64,000 nucleotides of DNA. Origin: Buddleja alternifolia. Lineage: Eukaryota; Streptophyta; Magnoliopsida; Lamiales; Scrophulariaceae. The notes under the pieces are model-generated. The model was given only the letters and a program-made list of their open reading frames with translations. It did not search any database and was not told where the DNA came from. A program made the translations under genes and the position numbers. Every line of letters starts with the position of its first letter. The stretch's first letter is position 1. The stretch covers positions 26,985,101 to 27,049,100 of the forward strand of contig CM033396.1 of NCBI GenBank assembly GCA_019426215.1, in the 5' to 3' direction. Below, piece after piece: positions 1 through 12,119 of the stretch.

Positions 1-21
1 TTATGTGAGTTTCTTTGTGGA

Positions 22-1487
22 GTGAAAGTTCTAGAAGGGTATTCTTCGAACATTAGCAGTCTTGTATCAATGAAGGACTTGAAGATAAAGCATATGAAGA
101 CTCATGCAATCATGGATCATTTGCTACTAATTGCTTTACGGGCCATTCTGCCAAAAAAGGTGAGAGAAACGATAAGTAGATTGTGTTTCTTCTTCAAAGC
201 AATGTGGAGCAAGGTGTTTGATCCTGAAACAACTTTAGAAACAACTTGTCCTCACTTTGTGTGAGCTTGAGATGTATTTCCCACCCGCTTTTTTTGATAT
301 AATGACTCACCTACCTATTCACTTGGTTAGAGAGACACAACTTTGTGGACCAGCTTTTATGAGATCTATATATCCGGCTGAGCATTATATGAAGGTATTG
401 AAAGGCTATGTGAAAAATCGTAGCCGGCCGGGAGGTTGCATTGTTGAGCGGTACATAGTTGATGAAGCTATTACATTTTGCACAGAATATTTGAATGATT
501 CTAACGTTGCAGAGCTTCAAAAGTCTCCTGTTGGGGGGGGGGGGGGGGGACAGAAGGAGAAAGCGTAATTGGAAAGCAATTAGTGAGTGTTCCTAGCACA
601 CAAAAGGATCAGGCACACCTATATGTGCTCCACAACACCGATGAGGTTGAGCCATATGTTGAAGAGCACAAGGACCAACTTAGGAGAATAAATTCAAGTA
701 AAAATGAAAGTTGGATTTGAAGAGAACATAACAAGAGTTTTATCGATTGGTTCCGAAAGTGTATTCAAGAGAAACAAAACGAGAATTCACTTTCAGTTTC
801 AGATAAATTGGCACGGTTGTCGGTGGGCCCGGGCAGATTCTTATTTTGTCATTCGGGATATCGTATAAATGGTGTCACGTTTTATACAAAAGACCAAGAT
901 GAACGGAGTACAATGCAGAATAGTGGGGTGAGTCTTGTAGCTGAAGCAATGCATATCTCAAGTGCGAAAGATAATAGCCCTATCTATGCCACTTTACCAT
1001 ATTATGGGGTGATTGAACGTATATGGGAGTTGGATTACAGTTGGTTTCGGGTGCCTGTATTTGGGTGTAGGTGGGTTGACCATAAAAATGGTGTCGATGA
1101 TAGTGAAATAGGTTTTACTCGAGTAGACCTTGAAAAGGTGGGATACAAAGATAAACCTTTCATTTTGGCATCTCAAGCTAAACAAGTGTTTTTGTCACCG
1201 ATCCTGTCGATAAGAGGTGGTCCATTGTTTTATCGGCAAACAAAAATACTTGTATTGAGGATGATGGCCTATATAATGAAGATGATGGAGGAAATCCTAT
1301 CTTAGGTGGTTCACAATCCACAAATAGTGACGGTGACTTGGATATCAGTGATGATGAATTGTATATGCAAGAAGATCACCAAGAGGGGATATGGATTAAT
1401 CCATCTGTTCGTCGGCGTACTAAACAAAATGGTCGTACTGAGGGATCACAAAAGACTAGTAAACCAGCGACAAAAAGAAAACGATGA
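22..1487 (+). pseudogene. TNP2-type CACTA transposase, C-terminal region (DUF4218 + DUF4216), frameshifted
   Basis: Two C-terminal domains typical of plant CACTA transposases are visible. 22-568 encodes a DUF4218-like region (IMDHLL, FFFKAMWSKVFDPE, LPIHLVRETQLCGPAFMR). 808 to about 1487 encodes a DUF4216-like region (YGVIERIWELDYSWFRVPVF) ending in a basic tail, TKRKR, with the stop at 1485-1487. Comparison with the second copy (51440-52099 and 50549-51217, minus strand) shows the breaks: a 9-base deletion near 105-111, a frame change near 230-257, a 17-G run at 533-549, stops near 718, and a one-base loss near 1192 that shifts the acidic tail. The catalytic N-terminal TNP2 domain would lie left of the window. 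It probably acted in the nucleus, but this copy cannot make a full protein. Confidence 0.88.
533..549 (+). repeat. Poly-G run of 17 bases
   Basis: An uninterrupted run of 17 G sits inside the decayed DUF4218 reading frame, just after the codons for LQKSPV. The related copy near 51490 (read on the minus strand) has only a short G-rich stretch encoding VVGGG at the equivalent place, so the run has expanded here or is a sequencing artefact. Confidence 0.85.
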
Positions 1488-1996
1488 AAGGTATTTGAAC
1501 TTATTTGATAATTATATGAGTAACTTATTTGAACTCTTTTGTTAAGTATGCAGTTAAAGTGTAAATTATATTGAACCCGTTTGTAATATTATATTAGTGA
1601 ATGAGTTACACTAACTTCTGTATTTTTTTGCTTTTGTAGGTCGATACCGTATACCACCACAGTCACCCTCTCCTCCGCCACTACCACGACGACCACCACC
1701 AATGTAAGCTTATCAATATTTGGTTTTGTACTTTTTGATGTGATTTATATGATCCAACTGGTTAATGATGTGATTAATGCATATATATTTGTTTGCGTTT
1801 GTTGTTGTTGAAATATTTGAGTTTTGCTGGTTGCAAGGTTGGGGGGAAGATTAAGTCGAGAACTTGGTAGAATTTTTTGCGTCGTTACTCTGCTGAATTT
1901 TTTCTAGAATAATGGGCATTTCTTAATTGTTTGTACTATTTATATATTTGGTATATGAATCTAACTTCTGTATTTTTCACTTTTGAAATCTTGTAG

Positions 1997-4900
1997 ATGG
2001 ATTCTGGAGGTGCTGCAAACAAAAGTGTTGAAAAGGAGATATGTAGAGGTATTACAACAATGAAGAAAGTAATAAATGCCAAAAGTAAAGGCATAAAGCT
2101 ACAAGTTGGTTGGAACGAGCATGGTCAGCCAGTTGACCCAAATAAATCAACTTTTGTTGGTTACATTGGCGTGATAGCTCGTGAGAGGGTCCCTATTACT
2201 ATCAGTGATTGGCGACACGTCTCTGCAGCAATAAAATATGCCATTTGGAATGAAATAGATGTAAGTTAGTTATTATATATTATGTTTTTAATTGGTAAAT
2301 GTAGTTTTGTTTTTCTCTAAATTATAATTTTTTATATACTTTGTTGTTTGTTTTTTATAGTTGGCCTTTGATATTGACGAAAGTAGACAGAAATTCGTCT
2401 TAGCCGAGGCTGGGAAGCTAGCTCGAAACTATAGGAGCTACTTGAGCAGAATCTGGGTAGAGGATGATGATGGGAACATTAATTCAAGCCCACCCGAAAA
2501 ATATCGTATATCTCAAGAAGATTGGACAGAATTTGTAGAAGTACGCCAAAGTGAAGTTTTTCAGGTAATTATTTTAATTTATGGTTTCATTTTAATTTAT
2601 TTGAAACTATATACATTGACTAATGCCTTGATTATATAATGAACAGCAACTACGTAAGGAAAATCAGGAAAGAGCAAAGGAACCTAAATATCCTTACAGG
2701 GCATCACATCTTGGATATGCTCAAGTGGAGCATATTGAGGTATGTAGTTCGTTACAAGTTTTAATTCTAATCAAATTTCCTTACAAATTTTCTAATCAAA
2801 TCTCCTTACTTACAAATTTTCTAATCAAATTTATTTCCTTACAAATTTTCTTATATAGAAGCAAAAAAGAAAGGATGCTGGGTCAGATGTCACAGAGGTG
2901 ACACAAGCACTAGTGTGGAGGGTTGCACATTCTGACAGCCAGAACAACATTGATAATGTCAATGTTAAAAGAGTAGTGGAATCAATAGTGAGTTATTTGC
3001 AATTTTAGTTATATAGTGTGTTGTATGTTTTTTCAAAAATAATGTTAAAATAACAAATTTTTGTATTTTTTTAAATGTATTATTACAGGAAAGCTTATCA
3101 CATGAGGGTAGCCACAGTGGACCTGAGAAGACCCGGAATGATATACTGGCTATAGCTCTTAAAAAGAAGGAGCATCCGGGTCGAGTTAGGGGTGTAGGCT
3201 TTGGGGTATCACAAAAAGATTACTTTTCGGATTCAAAGCTTTCAAAAAATGCGGTGATTGATAGCTTGCAAGACACGGTTCAGATGCTCACTCAATCAAT
3301 ATTCGAATTGCAACGTGAGTTTGACGAGCATAAGGCGTCTGGGTCGCGGCAGCCACATACAGAAGACGCGGTTTCTTTGAAAGATAGCTGCCCAGAAGTG
3401 AAAAACCTTCCTCAGGTAATTAATGAAAAGCATATTGTTTAGTGATAATGTAACTTTCAAATCTATATTTCTGTATGATATATATGTAGGATGTGGTGCA
3501 GTGTCAATTAACACTTTCTACACCGTGTTATCGTTTGGTGGGAAGAGGAAAAATGTACAATCGACCAGAGGATAGAACATTCCATACATGTCCATTAGCC
3601 TCCCACTCCGTGAAAGTGACGATTGACATTGCAATTGAAGATATTGCACCCCTACCAGTCCCGCTGGATGATGAAGGAGTGTTCACAGTATCTGAGGTTG
3701 TGGGATACACGGTTGCTTGGCCTAAGACCCTTGTCATTGCCAGTGATGCATCGGTACGTAATTATTAATAGCTAGTCATTAATAAATTATAACAATTGTT
3801 TAATGTTAATAAATATACTTTCATTGATAACACCCACGTTTTGTTATCTTTTGCTTATAGTCTCTCGAAAAATTCAAATCATCAGTCGGAAAAAGTAAAT
3901 CAGAGACGACGACGAAGCACTCATATGTTAAAAATACACCTCTAGTGGCCAACCCTCCTGCTCCACGCCCTAATTCACTTGCAGTTCTTGAAAGGTTCTT
4001 TGGGATGATGGCTACTGATAACACTATCCGGATAGACATACCCGAGGAAATCTTGAATATCCCCTTTTCAGAATATATTGGGCGGGAGGAGATCGGTCAC
4101 TTTCTGCATAAAGAACAGATAGGAGCCTCTATCATTTCTGCTTACATCAAGTAAGTTTTTAAATATTAATTAATAAAAAGTAAGCTTTTAATTAAATTAT
4201 TTTACTGCATTAATTTGAACTATGTTTATTTTTGTTACTCAAATTTATCTTATGCTCAATTGTAGGTGTTTGTGTGTTAATCACGTGATCCCCGAACAAA
4301 AACAAAATAAATTCGGGTTCCTTAGCCCACATTCTATATCTGCGGGAGCAGGAATTACTCCCCTTCAGCGTGTTGACCAATCGCAATATATAGCAAATAC
4401 TATGATAGCTAGTGCACAATTGGAGGGGAAGTTGTTTATTGCACCTTACAACTCCGGGTGATCAATCTACTAAAGACACATTGTTATTTTGTAAAATTTG
4501 TTACGTAGGGATAACTAATTTTAAATTTATCTTTTGAATATGCTGATTAGGGGACATTGGTTGTTGCTCGTGATTGATCCAATTAAAGAGATCGTTTATT
4601 ATTTGGATTCTGTGTACGACGGTGATCCAAATAACCGACGTGATATGAAAGATATGATCAATAAGTAAGTTTTATCATTCAATTAAATGTCCATTATATT
4701 TACTATTAAGTTTAAAGTATATATATTATAACTAGATTTCATATATATATATATATATATTTGCTTGATATTGACATATTTCCTTGTTTTTTGATGTTTT
4801 TAACAGCGCTGTGTTGATGTTTCGAGCAAATAACAACAACCAAAAGATCAAATCAAAAAACAAGGCCTGTAAATGGAGTTGTATAAAGGTTAGTGTAATT

Positions 4901-5283
4901 ATATTATTTTAATTATAGTTTCAAGAAATTATTCGTATAAAAGTTATTTGTTCTAATACAATTTTGATTTGAATTTAATTTGTAGTGCCCCATTCAAATA
5001 AATGACATAGATTGTGGCTTCTTCGTCATGAAATTCATGAACGATATTATTAGACACGGAGAATCTATAATCCCACCGACGGTATGCATAATCCTAATTA
5101 ATATTAATCAAATTCTAATGTCCCTTTTAAGTTATTAAACATTTTTGTTTGATTTTAATATTTGTCTTGTAGTACTTTGCTGATTGTCGGTACGCCACTT
5201 ACACTATAGCGCAACTTGATGAAGCACGTTCTGAATTGGCACAATACATTTTTAAATGCACTTTTGATATGCCGGTGGTGTAA
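1997..5283 (+). CDS. CACTA second gene: plant-transposase-like protein fused to a Ulp1 cysteine protease domain
   Basis: I join twelve exons: 1997-2260, 2361-2564, 2647-2739, 2859-2987, 3089-3415, 3490-3753, 3861-4150, 4266-4457, 4551-4664, 4807-4888, 4986-5081 and 5173-5283. All boundaries are GT-AG and phases match, giving 2166 nt or 721 residues without an internal stop. The N-terminal third resembles the plant Ptta/En/Spm transposase-like domain (DWRHVSAAIKYAIWNEID). A helical stretch follows (VIDSLQDTVQMLTQSIFELQ), then a DUF8039-like block (CQLTLSTPCYRLVGRGKMYN). The C-terminus is a Ulp1/C48 protease with the expected His (GHWLLLVID), Asp (YYLDSVYDGDP), Gln and Cys (QINDIDCGFF). Known family members remove SUMO-type modifiers, and activity here is inferred. 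An upstream proline-rich segment (1640-1703) ending in a donor-like site may be a 5' exon. The start at 1997 is the first ATG after an acceptor and is not certain. Confidence 0.85.
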
Positions 5284-5529
5284 GTTGTAAATTATTGTAA
5301 ATTTTTATTTGATTTAAAAGCGGTGATTAGTTTATATTGGTTTATTGTAAACTCGTTATCATTTGTAATTATTGGACATTATTATTTGGTGAATGAAATT
5401 AATTTTGGATTTTAATTTTTTGTTTCTGTTGAGCAATTGGTTTGTTTTATGTGTTATTGAGTTGAATTTTGAGCTTGTGGGGGAAGGATACAGCTAGTTG
5501 AAATTATAATAAAAAAAAGAAAAAAAAAT

Positions 5530-5883
5530 CAAACCTGTTACAGCGGTTCCTTGCTAAACCTCTGTAACAGGATACAGCGGTTCGGTAACGAACCACTATA
5601 ACAGGTTCACTGTTACAGCGGTTCGTTACCGAACCGCTGTATCCTGTTGCAGAGGTTCAGCAACGAACCGCTGTAACAGTGTACGGTTTTAAACTAAAAA
5701 AATAAAAAAAATTAGTCTATTACAGCGGTTCGTTATTGAACTGCTGTAATAGGTCACATTTTATAGCGGTTAAAAACCGTTGTAATAGTAAATATACCAA
5801 TTACAGCGATACGTATTACAACGGTTAAAACCGCTGTAATAGTGCAAAAAAAACCGCTGTAACAGGCCTTTTCTATACTAGTG
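5530..5883 (+). repeat. CACTA-1 subterminal repeats and terminal inverted repeat
   Basis: A short core, TTACAGCGGTT and variants, recurs about ten times in both orientations, with inverted neighbours built around CGGTTCGTTACCGAACCG that could form hairpins. The block ends at 5883 with the CACTA terminus read from the minus strand. In En/Spm elements such subterminal repeats bind the element's own TNP1-like protein. The same core flanks the CACTA terminus at 45415, placing both copies in one family. Confidence 0.88.
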
Positions 5884-7194
5884 TGAGAAGATGGGACATA
5901 AATACAATAGCAACTGGCATTGAGTGCAAGTGGGTGATTGTTAGGTGTTATGCCCTCTATGCCATTGAGAAACTAGATTTAAGAGGGCATTTTGTTTATA
6001 TTGTATGAACATTATTAATGATTAATAAAAGGCATTGAGTTTGTTCTTATAAATCTAATTGTGGCATTGAATGTATTGAAAAAATAGGTCCTTAAGATCA
6101 AGGTATCCTCACCACTGCTTATGTGATAAGTAAGAGCACTGGTGGGGTTAAGTGCTTGATCTTATAAACATGGTTCGCGAGTTAACGAATCTAAATTGGG
6201 CGTTTATATTCAACTTATATGACACTTGCTTTGACAAGGAAAGTTCTAGTCTTACACTAATTATATAGTGGGAGCTAGTGTCATGAATATAATTAACGGA
6301 GTTAACGTATTCGAACACAACTCGTTGTAATCCTATCACATGGGTTTTTACTCGGTGACAGTCAATGATGAGGATTACCAGTTCTGATAGTATGAGTGAA
6401 CTTTAGACTTGAGGAGTCCTTTACATCGTGTTCGTACCACTGAATAAGTTATTAGAGTAGTTAAGCCCAATCACCCGTTGGTGTGGTCAACCTCAAAATA
6501 CAATTCAATTGGTCTGTTTGACAATGGAAAGTGGACTTCTAATAAGGAATTCACTGTCTCGAAAGTAAAGGAGAAGTGACCTGTATGTCATAGGTGTTGT
6601 GAAATTAAAGTCTTTGGACAAAACATTAATGACTTTGGACAAAACATTAATGACTGACTTGTATTTGATATAAAGGGCAATTTGGTAATTTCACATCAGT
6701 ATGATTATAGTACATTATTTAAATACTTAACACTGGGTTTGGAATTGGATGAAGCCCATTACACTTATCCCTAGGTCACTATTCGGCTACCCCCATAGTC
6801 TCCTTAGTCAAGGAGTAGTCTTTTATTTAAGCACAAGGTGCTTAACTAAGATAAAAGACTTTGAGTAATTTTTCATTTTAGAGAGTGAAAATCTAGTGAA
6901 AAAGAGTAAAACACAAAATTCTTTCTCCCTCCACATAAACCCTAAGTCGCCCAACCAAGTCTAAGGTAAAGGAGGTCGAGCTTCAAGAATTGAAGATCTT
7001 TCCCGTAATATCTAGAGGAAGGAACAATCCATTACTTCTCAAAAGCTTGGCTTTGGAAATTCATCGAAAACGTAATTGGTTTACATCTTAATCTTGATTT
7101 CGATTTATGTGAATATGAAATTATGAAAACATGAATTGAATTCAGGCTTTGTGAATCGGAGAAAAAAATTTATCCGCTGGTTTGATTCACAACA
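5884..7194 (+). mobile_element. Copia retrotransposon 3' end: last pol codons, polypurine tract and 3' LTR
   Basis: Directly after the CACTA terminus the sequence reads as a Copia pol tail (RRWDINTIATG) followed by AAGTGGGTGAT, a typical Copia polypurine tract. An LTR-like segment then starts with TGTTAGGTGTTATGCC at 5939 and appears to end in ACAACA at 7194. The rest of the Copia element would lie left of the window, beyond CACTA-1. No matching 5-base target duplication could be confirmed at the right edge. The LTR contains no long ORF. Confidence 0.65.
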
Positions 7195-8604
7195 TGCAGC
7201 TTAAAGAAAGTATTGACTAGACATCAGGAATAGATAAGACTTGTATGACATAAGCTTTGATGCGGAAGTTCTTGTCAAACACTAAGTGGTAGTGGGAGCT
7301 TATATCATAGACATGTCAGTTTGACTGATATGTTCGAACAAGACTCGCATCGGTTCTGTCACATGAGTTTCACTCAATGACAGTCAATGATAGAACTGAT
7401 ATATTAAGATAGGTACATGTGAACCTTAGACCTGAGAAATCACGTTGCAGATGTACTTGTGATTTCAAGTTTGTCATTAGAGTAGTTACACTCAATTAAC
7501 CTAATGGTGGAGTCAACCTCGAAGTGTAACTTGATAGACAAGTATCAGTCTTAACTGATTTGCAAAATTTGGATTTATTCTCTCATAGGTGAGTGAGCAA
7601 TTATCCTATGCCATCATGAATGAGTGAGGTCAAAAGTCTTTGACCAAAGCAATAAAGAATACTAGTGTTAGACACAAGAGTAATCTTATTGACCTTGACT
7701 TCTTATGTACTTAAGCATATAGTCAAGTATTGTGAGTTTGACTAAACCATGACTCTCACTGGACTGGGATATAAGAATAAAAAAATTATACTCGTACGAT
7801 ATTCACAATAGGAAAGGTTTGAAATGATCCTCATCATTCGTTATCAATAGGGTTATGATGTGAGCCACGAGATTGGCTAAGTGTTACATCCTTTTGGTTT
7901 CCACCCAATTGCTTTTTAAGATGGACCTAAGGAGTCCCGCTTAAAGGAATTGCAAAGAGAAAAAGGCATTTTTTGACAGAAGAGTTTTTTCGGTATTCGA
8001 TATCGATTATTATTAATTAATTTTTTATTTGATGATATGATTAATTAAAAAAATTAATTTCTTAGAGAAATTAATAATAATTTAATTGATTCATTTATTT
8101 AATTAATTATTAGATAAATTAATTAAACAAGAATTGAATTAATTAAAATTGGAACTAAGAGGTGCACTAGCCCAAAGGCTAGTGCACGGTCAACATGGGC
8201 GTCCAATATAGATGCCCTAGCCCTCAGTTCCCAAGAGTTTAGTAACTCTAAAGTTGTGTATTTATACACAATTGAAAAGGAGTTAAAACCCCTAGCCTCC
8301 TTTTTCATAGAGAAAAAAAAAGAACGCAGCAAAAAAAAAAAAAAAAACTCTCTCTCCTCTTCCTCTCTCTTAGTCGTGCACTACAGTGAAGAAAGGAGGA
8401 GGATTTTGATTTAGATTTTGGCGCGAGGCTTTAGAGGGAATGCCAAATTTGTTGCTTGGGTCAGAATTCTTAAAAACACTTACTAGGAAAAACACATAAG
8501 TAATTCATCCCTATATCTTGAATATGAAAAATCAGAAATGACCACCTTTAGGGTTTTTACATAATTCTTCCACTGCATTTAATTCTTCGCGTTCCTCAAC
8601 ACCA
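7195..8604 (+). mobile_element. Second, diverged LTR-like segment related to the preceding LTR
   Basis: About 7240-7560 matches 6210-6520 in the same order: the phrase around TAGTGGGAGCT, then ACATGAGTTTCACTCAATGACAGTCAATGAT, TTAGAGTAGTTA and GGAGTCAACCTCGAA (equivalents are TTAGAGTAGTTA and GTGGTCAACCTCAAA in the first copy). The segment then runs through an AT-rich stretch (8000-8150), a leader-like CT-rich tract (8345-8370) and an end resembling a Copia LTR terminus (CGTTCCTCAACA at about 8604). It looks like the 3' part of a second, older LTR. No coding region is seen. Confidence 0.5.
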
Positions 8605-8629
8605 GTCTTAGCATCATTAATCTAACATT

Positions 8630-8943
8630 AGTCACTTGGCCTAGCGGTCACAAGGCCTTCGGCCGTGAGAATCCACCCAGGTTCAAACTCCAGGTGATGT
8701 TTGGTAAGGGGAGTTTTCTCCCCTATCCTGCCCTGGGGGAGTGGTTTCAAAACCCAGGTGATGCTTGGTCTGGGAGTTTACTCCTCCGTCCTGCCCTGCG
8801 GGCCACTGCGCTTATCGAGCCCGTCGCCTATGGGTTACCTAGAGCGGCTTACCTCCATACGTGGTTTGCGGGCTATTGCGTATGGACATGTTTGCTTTGT
8901 TGGGTGACCGGCGGAGATTTACCCTGGGATTTTCAAAAAAAAT
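8630..8943 (+). mobile_element. tRNA-derived SINE with partly duplicated body
   Basis: The head carries an RNA polymerase III A-box-like sequence (TTGGCCTAGCGG, 8636-8647) and a B box (GGTTCAAACTCC, 8680-8691), as in plant tRNA-derived SINEs. The body repeats a unit of about 55 bases (about 8690-8745 and 8754-8805: CCAGGTGATG, TTGGT, GGGAGTTT, CTCC, TCCTGCCCTG). It ends in an A-rich tail at 8936-8948. A clear target duplication is not visible; the left flank is the end of the preceding LTR and the right flank is a decayed Sirevirus. It encodes no protein. Confidence 0.8.
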
Positions 8944-8959
8944 AAAAAATTAAACTTCA

Positions 8960-10840
8960 AAACCTTTATCGCAAAATTGACTAATGCTTAATTAAATTAT
9001 GCTTAAGACCCTCAACATAATATACGTCACTTATCATGACATTATCTCTATGCACAACACCTATACCTTTGGTTTTCGCTTTAGAGTTATCATCGAAAAT
9101 AACTTGAGGACCATTGGTAGCATGATAGTTGATCAAAAGATCCTTCGAGCCTGTCGTGTGCCTTGAAAACTCACTATCAATGTACCAAATAGATTGGCGT
9201 TGGCTCTAGTTACCTACATGAAAGAGCAGTTCTAATTCTTTGTAGGTAACCATTGTGACTTGGGTCCTTTCTCATTAGTTTGCGTTATAAATTAAAAATT
9301 TAGGAACCTATATTTGCCTAGTCTTCATTGCGAGAGGATTGACCTTTTTGGGTCTCACCTTTTTGGCTGTGTGCATGTGAGGTTTATGATAATATCCTTG
9401 ATCATAATTGTAGTCTTAATCATAATTATAATCATAGTCATCATATTATTGATAGTATGATCTTGATCTTTGTGAAAATTGATGTTGGTATTTCCTTGGC
9501 ACTGGCTTAGGGTGCGCTTTAGGCATTTGATGTTTAGTGTTTGTTTCAGATGTACAAAATTCCTCCTTTGCCTTTTGAGAGTGTGGATAGTTCTTTCTTT
9601 GTGAATCTTTGACTTTCATTTTTCCCTTGTTGCCTGAGTTAGCTTTGACTTTCTCATTTGGCCACGTAACTTTATCTTTTGGCTCATTTAGCATTTGACT
9701 CTTGAACCTTTCTCAATAAAGAATAAACCTTTTCCTTCATTGGTTTCCATAACCTTTGATGTTTTTGATTTGTTACCTAATTCATCACAATCCAAACCGG
9801 TTTTTTCACGAAAAAGTCTGGTTACCTCAGTCACATTGTCTAAATTTCTTGACACTTTTGGTAATGATGAGACTTTGGCTCTGATTTAGCAAGTTTAGCG
9901 ATCTGCTCAGCTTCTCTCTTGACTACCATATCAAGATCCCTTTTCAACTAAGTGATTTCAGCTTCACGTGATTGGTTCTTCTTAATGCATTGTTGCTGAA
10001 CTTGCAACTCTGCCTTGACCGTCACGTTTTCACTTTAAAGCGTAGAGATCTCCGGGGAGAGTTTTTGATATAGTTTGGCAGCACCGTGACAAGCTCCATG
10101 ATAATCATTTATCTTGTCAAGTAATTTTCATTACATAGAGGATTAGATTCTTCGGTGGTTACCTATGGTACTGAGTCTTCAGTCGCTTCTCCGTCTATCC
10201 TCAGAAAATAGATTAGCACTGAGCCACTTGATGGCTCATCCTCGCTACTCTCTTCTGAAGATTCCAGATCCTCTTCAAGTACAGAGAATGGTCCATATTT
10301 CTCTAGCAAACCTTTTTGTCAAAGCTCTCTCCTAAATTGGTTTCTATCCACATACTCTTCCGTTGTGGGCTTATATACGTTTGGATAAGTGCAATTTACC
10401 TGGTAGTACCCTGGTTTCCTACAATTGTAACAAATATTAGTTTTCATCTCTTGTTCAGTTGTTAACCTTGACTTACTTTGTGTCTTGGAAACCATTGGCG
10501 CTGAGAGATTCTAATTGGGAGACGCTTGGTACGGTGCTGGAGAAAGTGGTGTAGAATACATAGGCGCTTGATACTGCTGCACTTGTACAAGGAGAGGGGT
10601 TTGGTATGAAGTTTGTCCATTAGAATTCTTCCTTTCATATGTCATAAATTTCTTAAACTTCTTTACCAATAAGGCCATTTCTTTGTCCTCATTTGATTTT
10701 GACACTTGAACCTCACTTGCCGATTTACCTTTGGCAGTTGCAATTAGCGGTCTGGATTCAATCGCTAAAGTCGATGCATCACTAACTTCTCATAACTCAA
10801 ATTCCAAACCCCTTAGTTCTGAAACTAGACTAATGAAAGC
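8960..10840 (-). pseudogene. Degenerate Sirevirus-type Copia gag and protease fragment
   Basis: Read on the minus strand, this matches the gag of the large retrotransposon at 38.9-40.8 kb. Shared segments include MALLVKKFKKF (10705-10511), a CCHC-type knuckle near 10400-10440, the coiled middle region, and the basic tail KPVPRKYQHQ...RSRSYYQ (9694-9446). It continues into the protease start near 9190, where the expected DSG active site reads DSE, and stops near 8965 at the SINE. Multiple stops and frameshifts break it. Only gag and the start of pol survive, and no LTR pair is recognised for this copy. It is an independent, older relative of the 36.4-62.3 kb element. Confidence 0.85.
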
Positions 10841-12119
10841 AAATATATCAATTAATGAGATATGCGACTAAAACACATGATTTAACTACTTACATACTTT
10901 GGTCATAAATTATATCATTGGAGTATTACGTCATTTAAGCTAAAGCGCAATCCCCTAACTTATTCACCATTCAAACTCTTGGCATAACAATTCTATTTTC
11001 ATTAATGATTTCTTATATCACTATACAAACATTGAATTTATAAAAATGCATTACAATGACTTACGGAATTTTCCATTTTCATGTAAAGGACACAAAAGAA
11101 ATCAAATCTATCTCAAGTCATTTTTATGTTGTGGTGTTTAATACCTAGATATATATCTAGTTTATCTCCTCTATGTCTCAAAACTGAGTACAAGTTCATA
11201 ATTGGTGATCAAGCAATCATAAGCATTAAGGACAAGTATTAAACACATAGGCCTGGACAAAATTAATACAAAAAATAAATATCATAAAAAAATCATTGTC
11301 TTAGTGCATAAATGTAAAAGAAAATAACTCAAACATATAAATATCTTAAAAGACGGGTTGACAAAACGAGTCTCAAAAAACAATAGAAAAAACTCCATAA
11401 TGCAGTCTTGATGATGGATTCTTGCCTGAATTCTTCATCGTCATAGAGAAAGTTGAAGTCTTTGAGTGTTTTCTTACTTTACTCAGGCTTCTCTCGGCTT
11501 TCAAAGTGTGTTTTTAGGTGAAATATGCTCCTAATAGGTCTAACTCTCGAATTTTCACCTAAATAGATGTATATGTAAAAGAATTGCATAGTGGGCAGCC
11601 TTGTAAGCTGTGCCAGAAATCCGTTGCACCGCGGTGAATTGCATAAACTTGATATATTGAGTTTTGAACTGAAACACCGTGGTGTTTTCGGAACAACGGC
11701 GGTCTTTGTATTTTGACTACATGTCTCTTTACAAGCATTGGATTGAGATGATTCAACTTGCTGCAGAAAGCTAAAAGATAGATCTACAAAATTTATGAAG
11801 ATACGAAGATCTGAATGAGCCTTTGAGATGGTTCAATTCCAAGTACGAATGTAAGCTAAGTTGAGGTGGTTCGACTATAGCTCAGCGAGCTTGAACTTCT
11901 TCATGAGTTGAGCTGGAGGCCTACCTAGAGGTGTTCATATATAAGCTCGCTGGCCTGTTCGTGATCTTTTTACTACTTTTTTTTATAGTTTGTATATATA
12001 AATATTACATATATATATATATTTAATATTTTATAAAAATAATATTAAAAAATCATATTAATATATTCAGATGATATTCAAGAAACAATTTTATTTTATT
12101 TTCTGAATAAAACAGTAAG
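10841..12119. other. Unassigned AT-rich stretch, possibly old LTR remains
   Basis: No convincing gene is seen. 11559-11756 contains spaced GC-rich palindromic words (CACCGCGGTG, CACCGTGGTG, AACGGCGGT) like those in the insertion at 54.1-54.2 kb. 11820-11960 has short related phrases (GATGGTTCAATTCC, GGTGGTTCGACTAT). I cannot assign the stretch to a named family. Confidence 0.4.

Larger units (their letters stand above)
1..5883 (+). mobile_element. CACTA-1: right-hand part of an En/Spm-type transposon
   Basis: The element runs in from the left edge of the window, so its left terminus is not seen. The order is the C-terminal part of a TNP2-type transposase (22-1487), a multi-exon Ulp1-containing second gene (1997-5283), an array of subterminal repeats (about 5530-5860) and a terminus at 5871-5883 that reads CACTAGTATAGAA on the minus strand. 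The two-gene order and CACTA ends are standard for plant En/Spm elements. A second member of the same family lies at 45415 to about 56.9 kb on the minus strand, with similar proteins and terminal repeats. CACTA-1 has landed in the 3' end of a Copia retrotransposon whose tail resumes at 5884. Confidence 0.9.

Noticed and set aside
1306..1545. 79-codon ORF after the DUF4216 region
   Set aside because: The real protein continues in another frame to the stop at 1485-1487, matching the copy at 50549. This ORF is a shadow.
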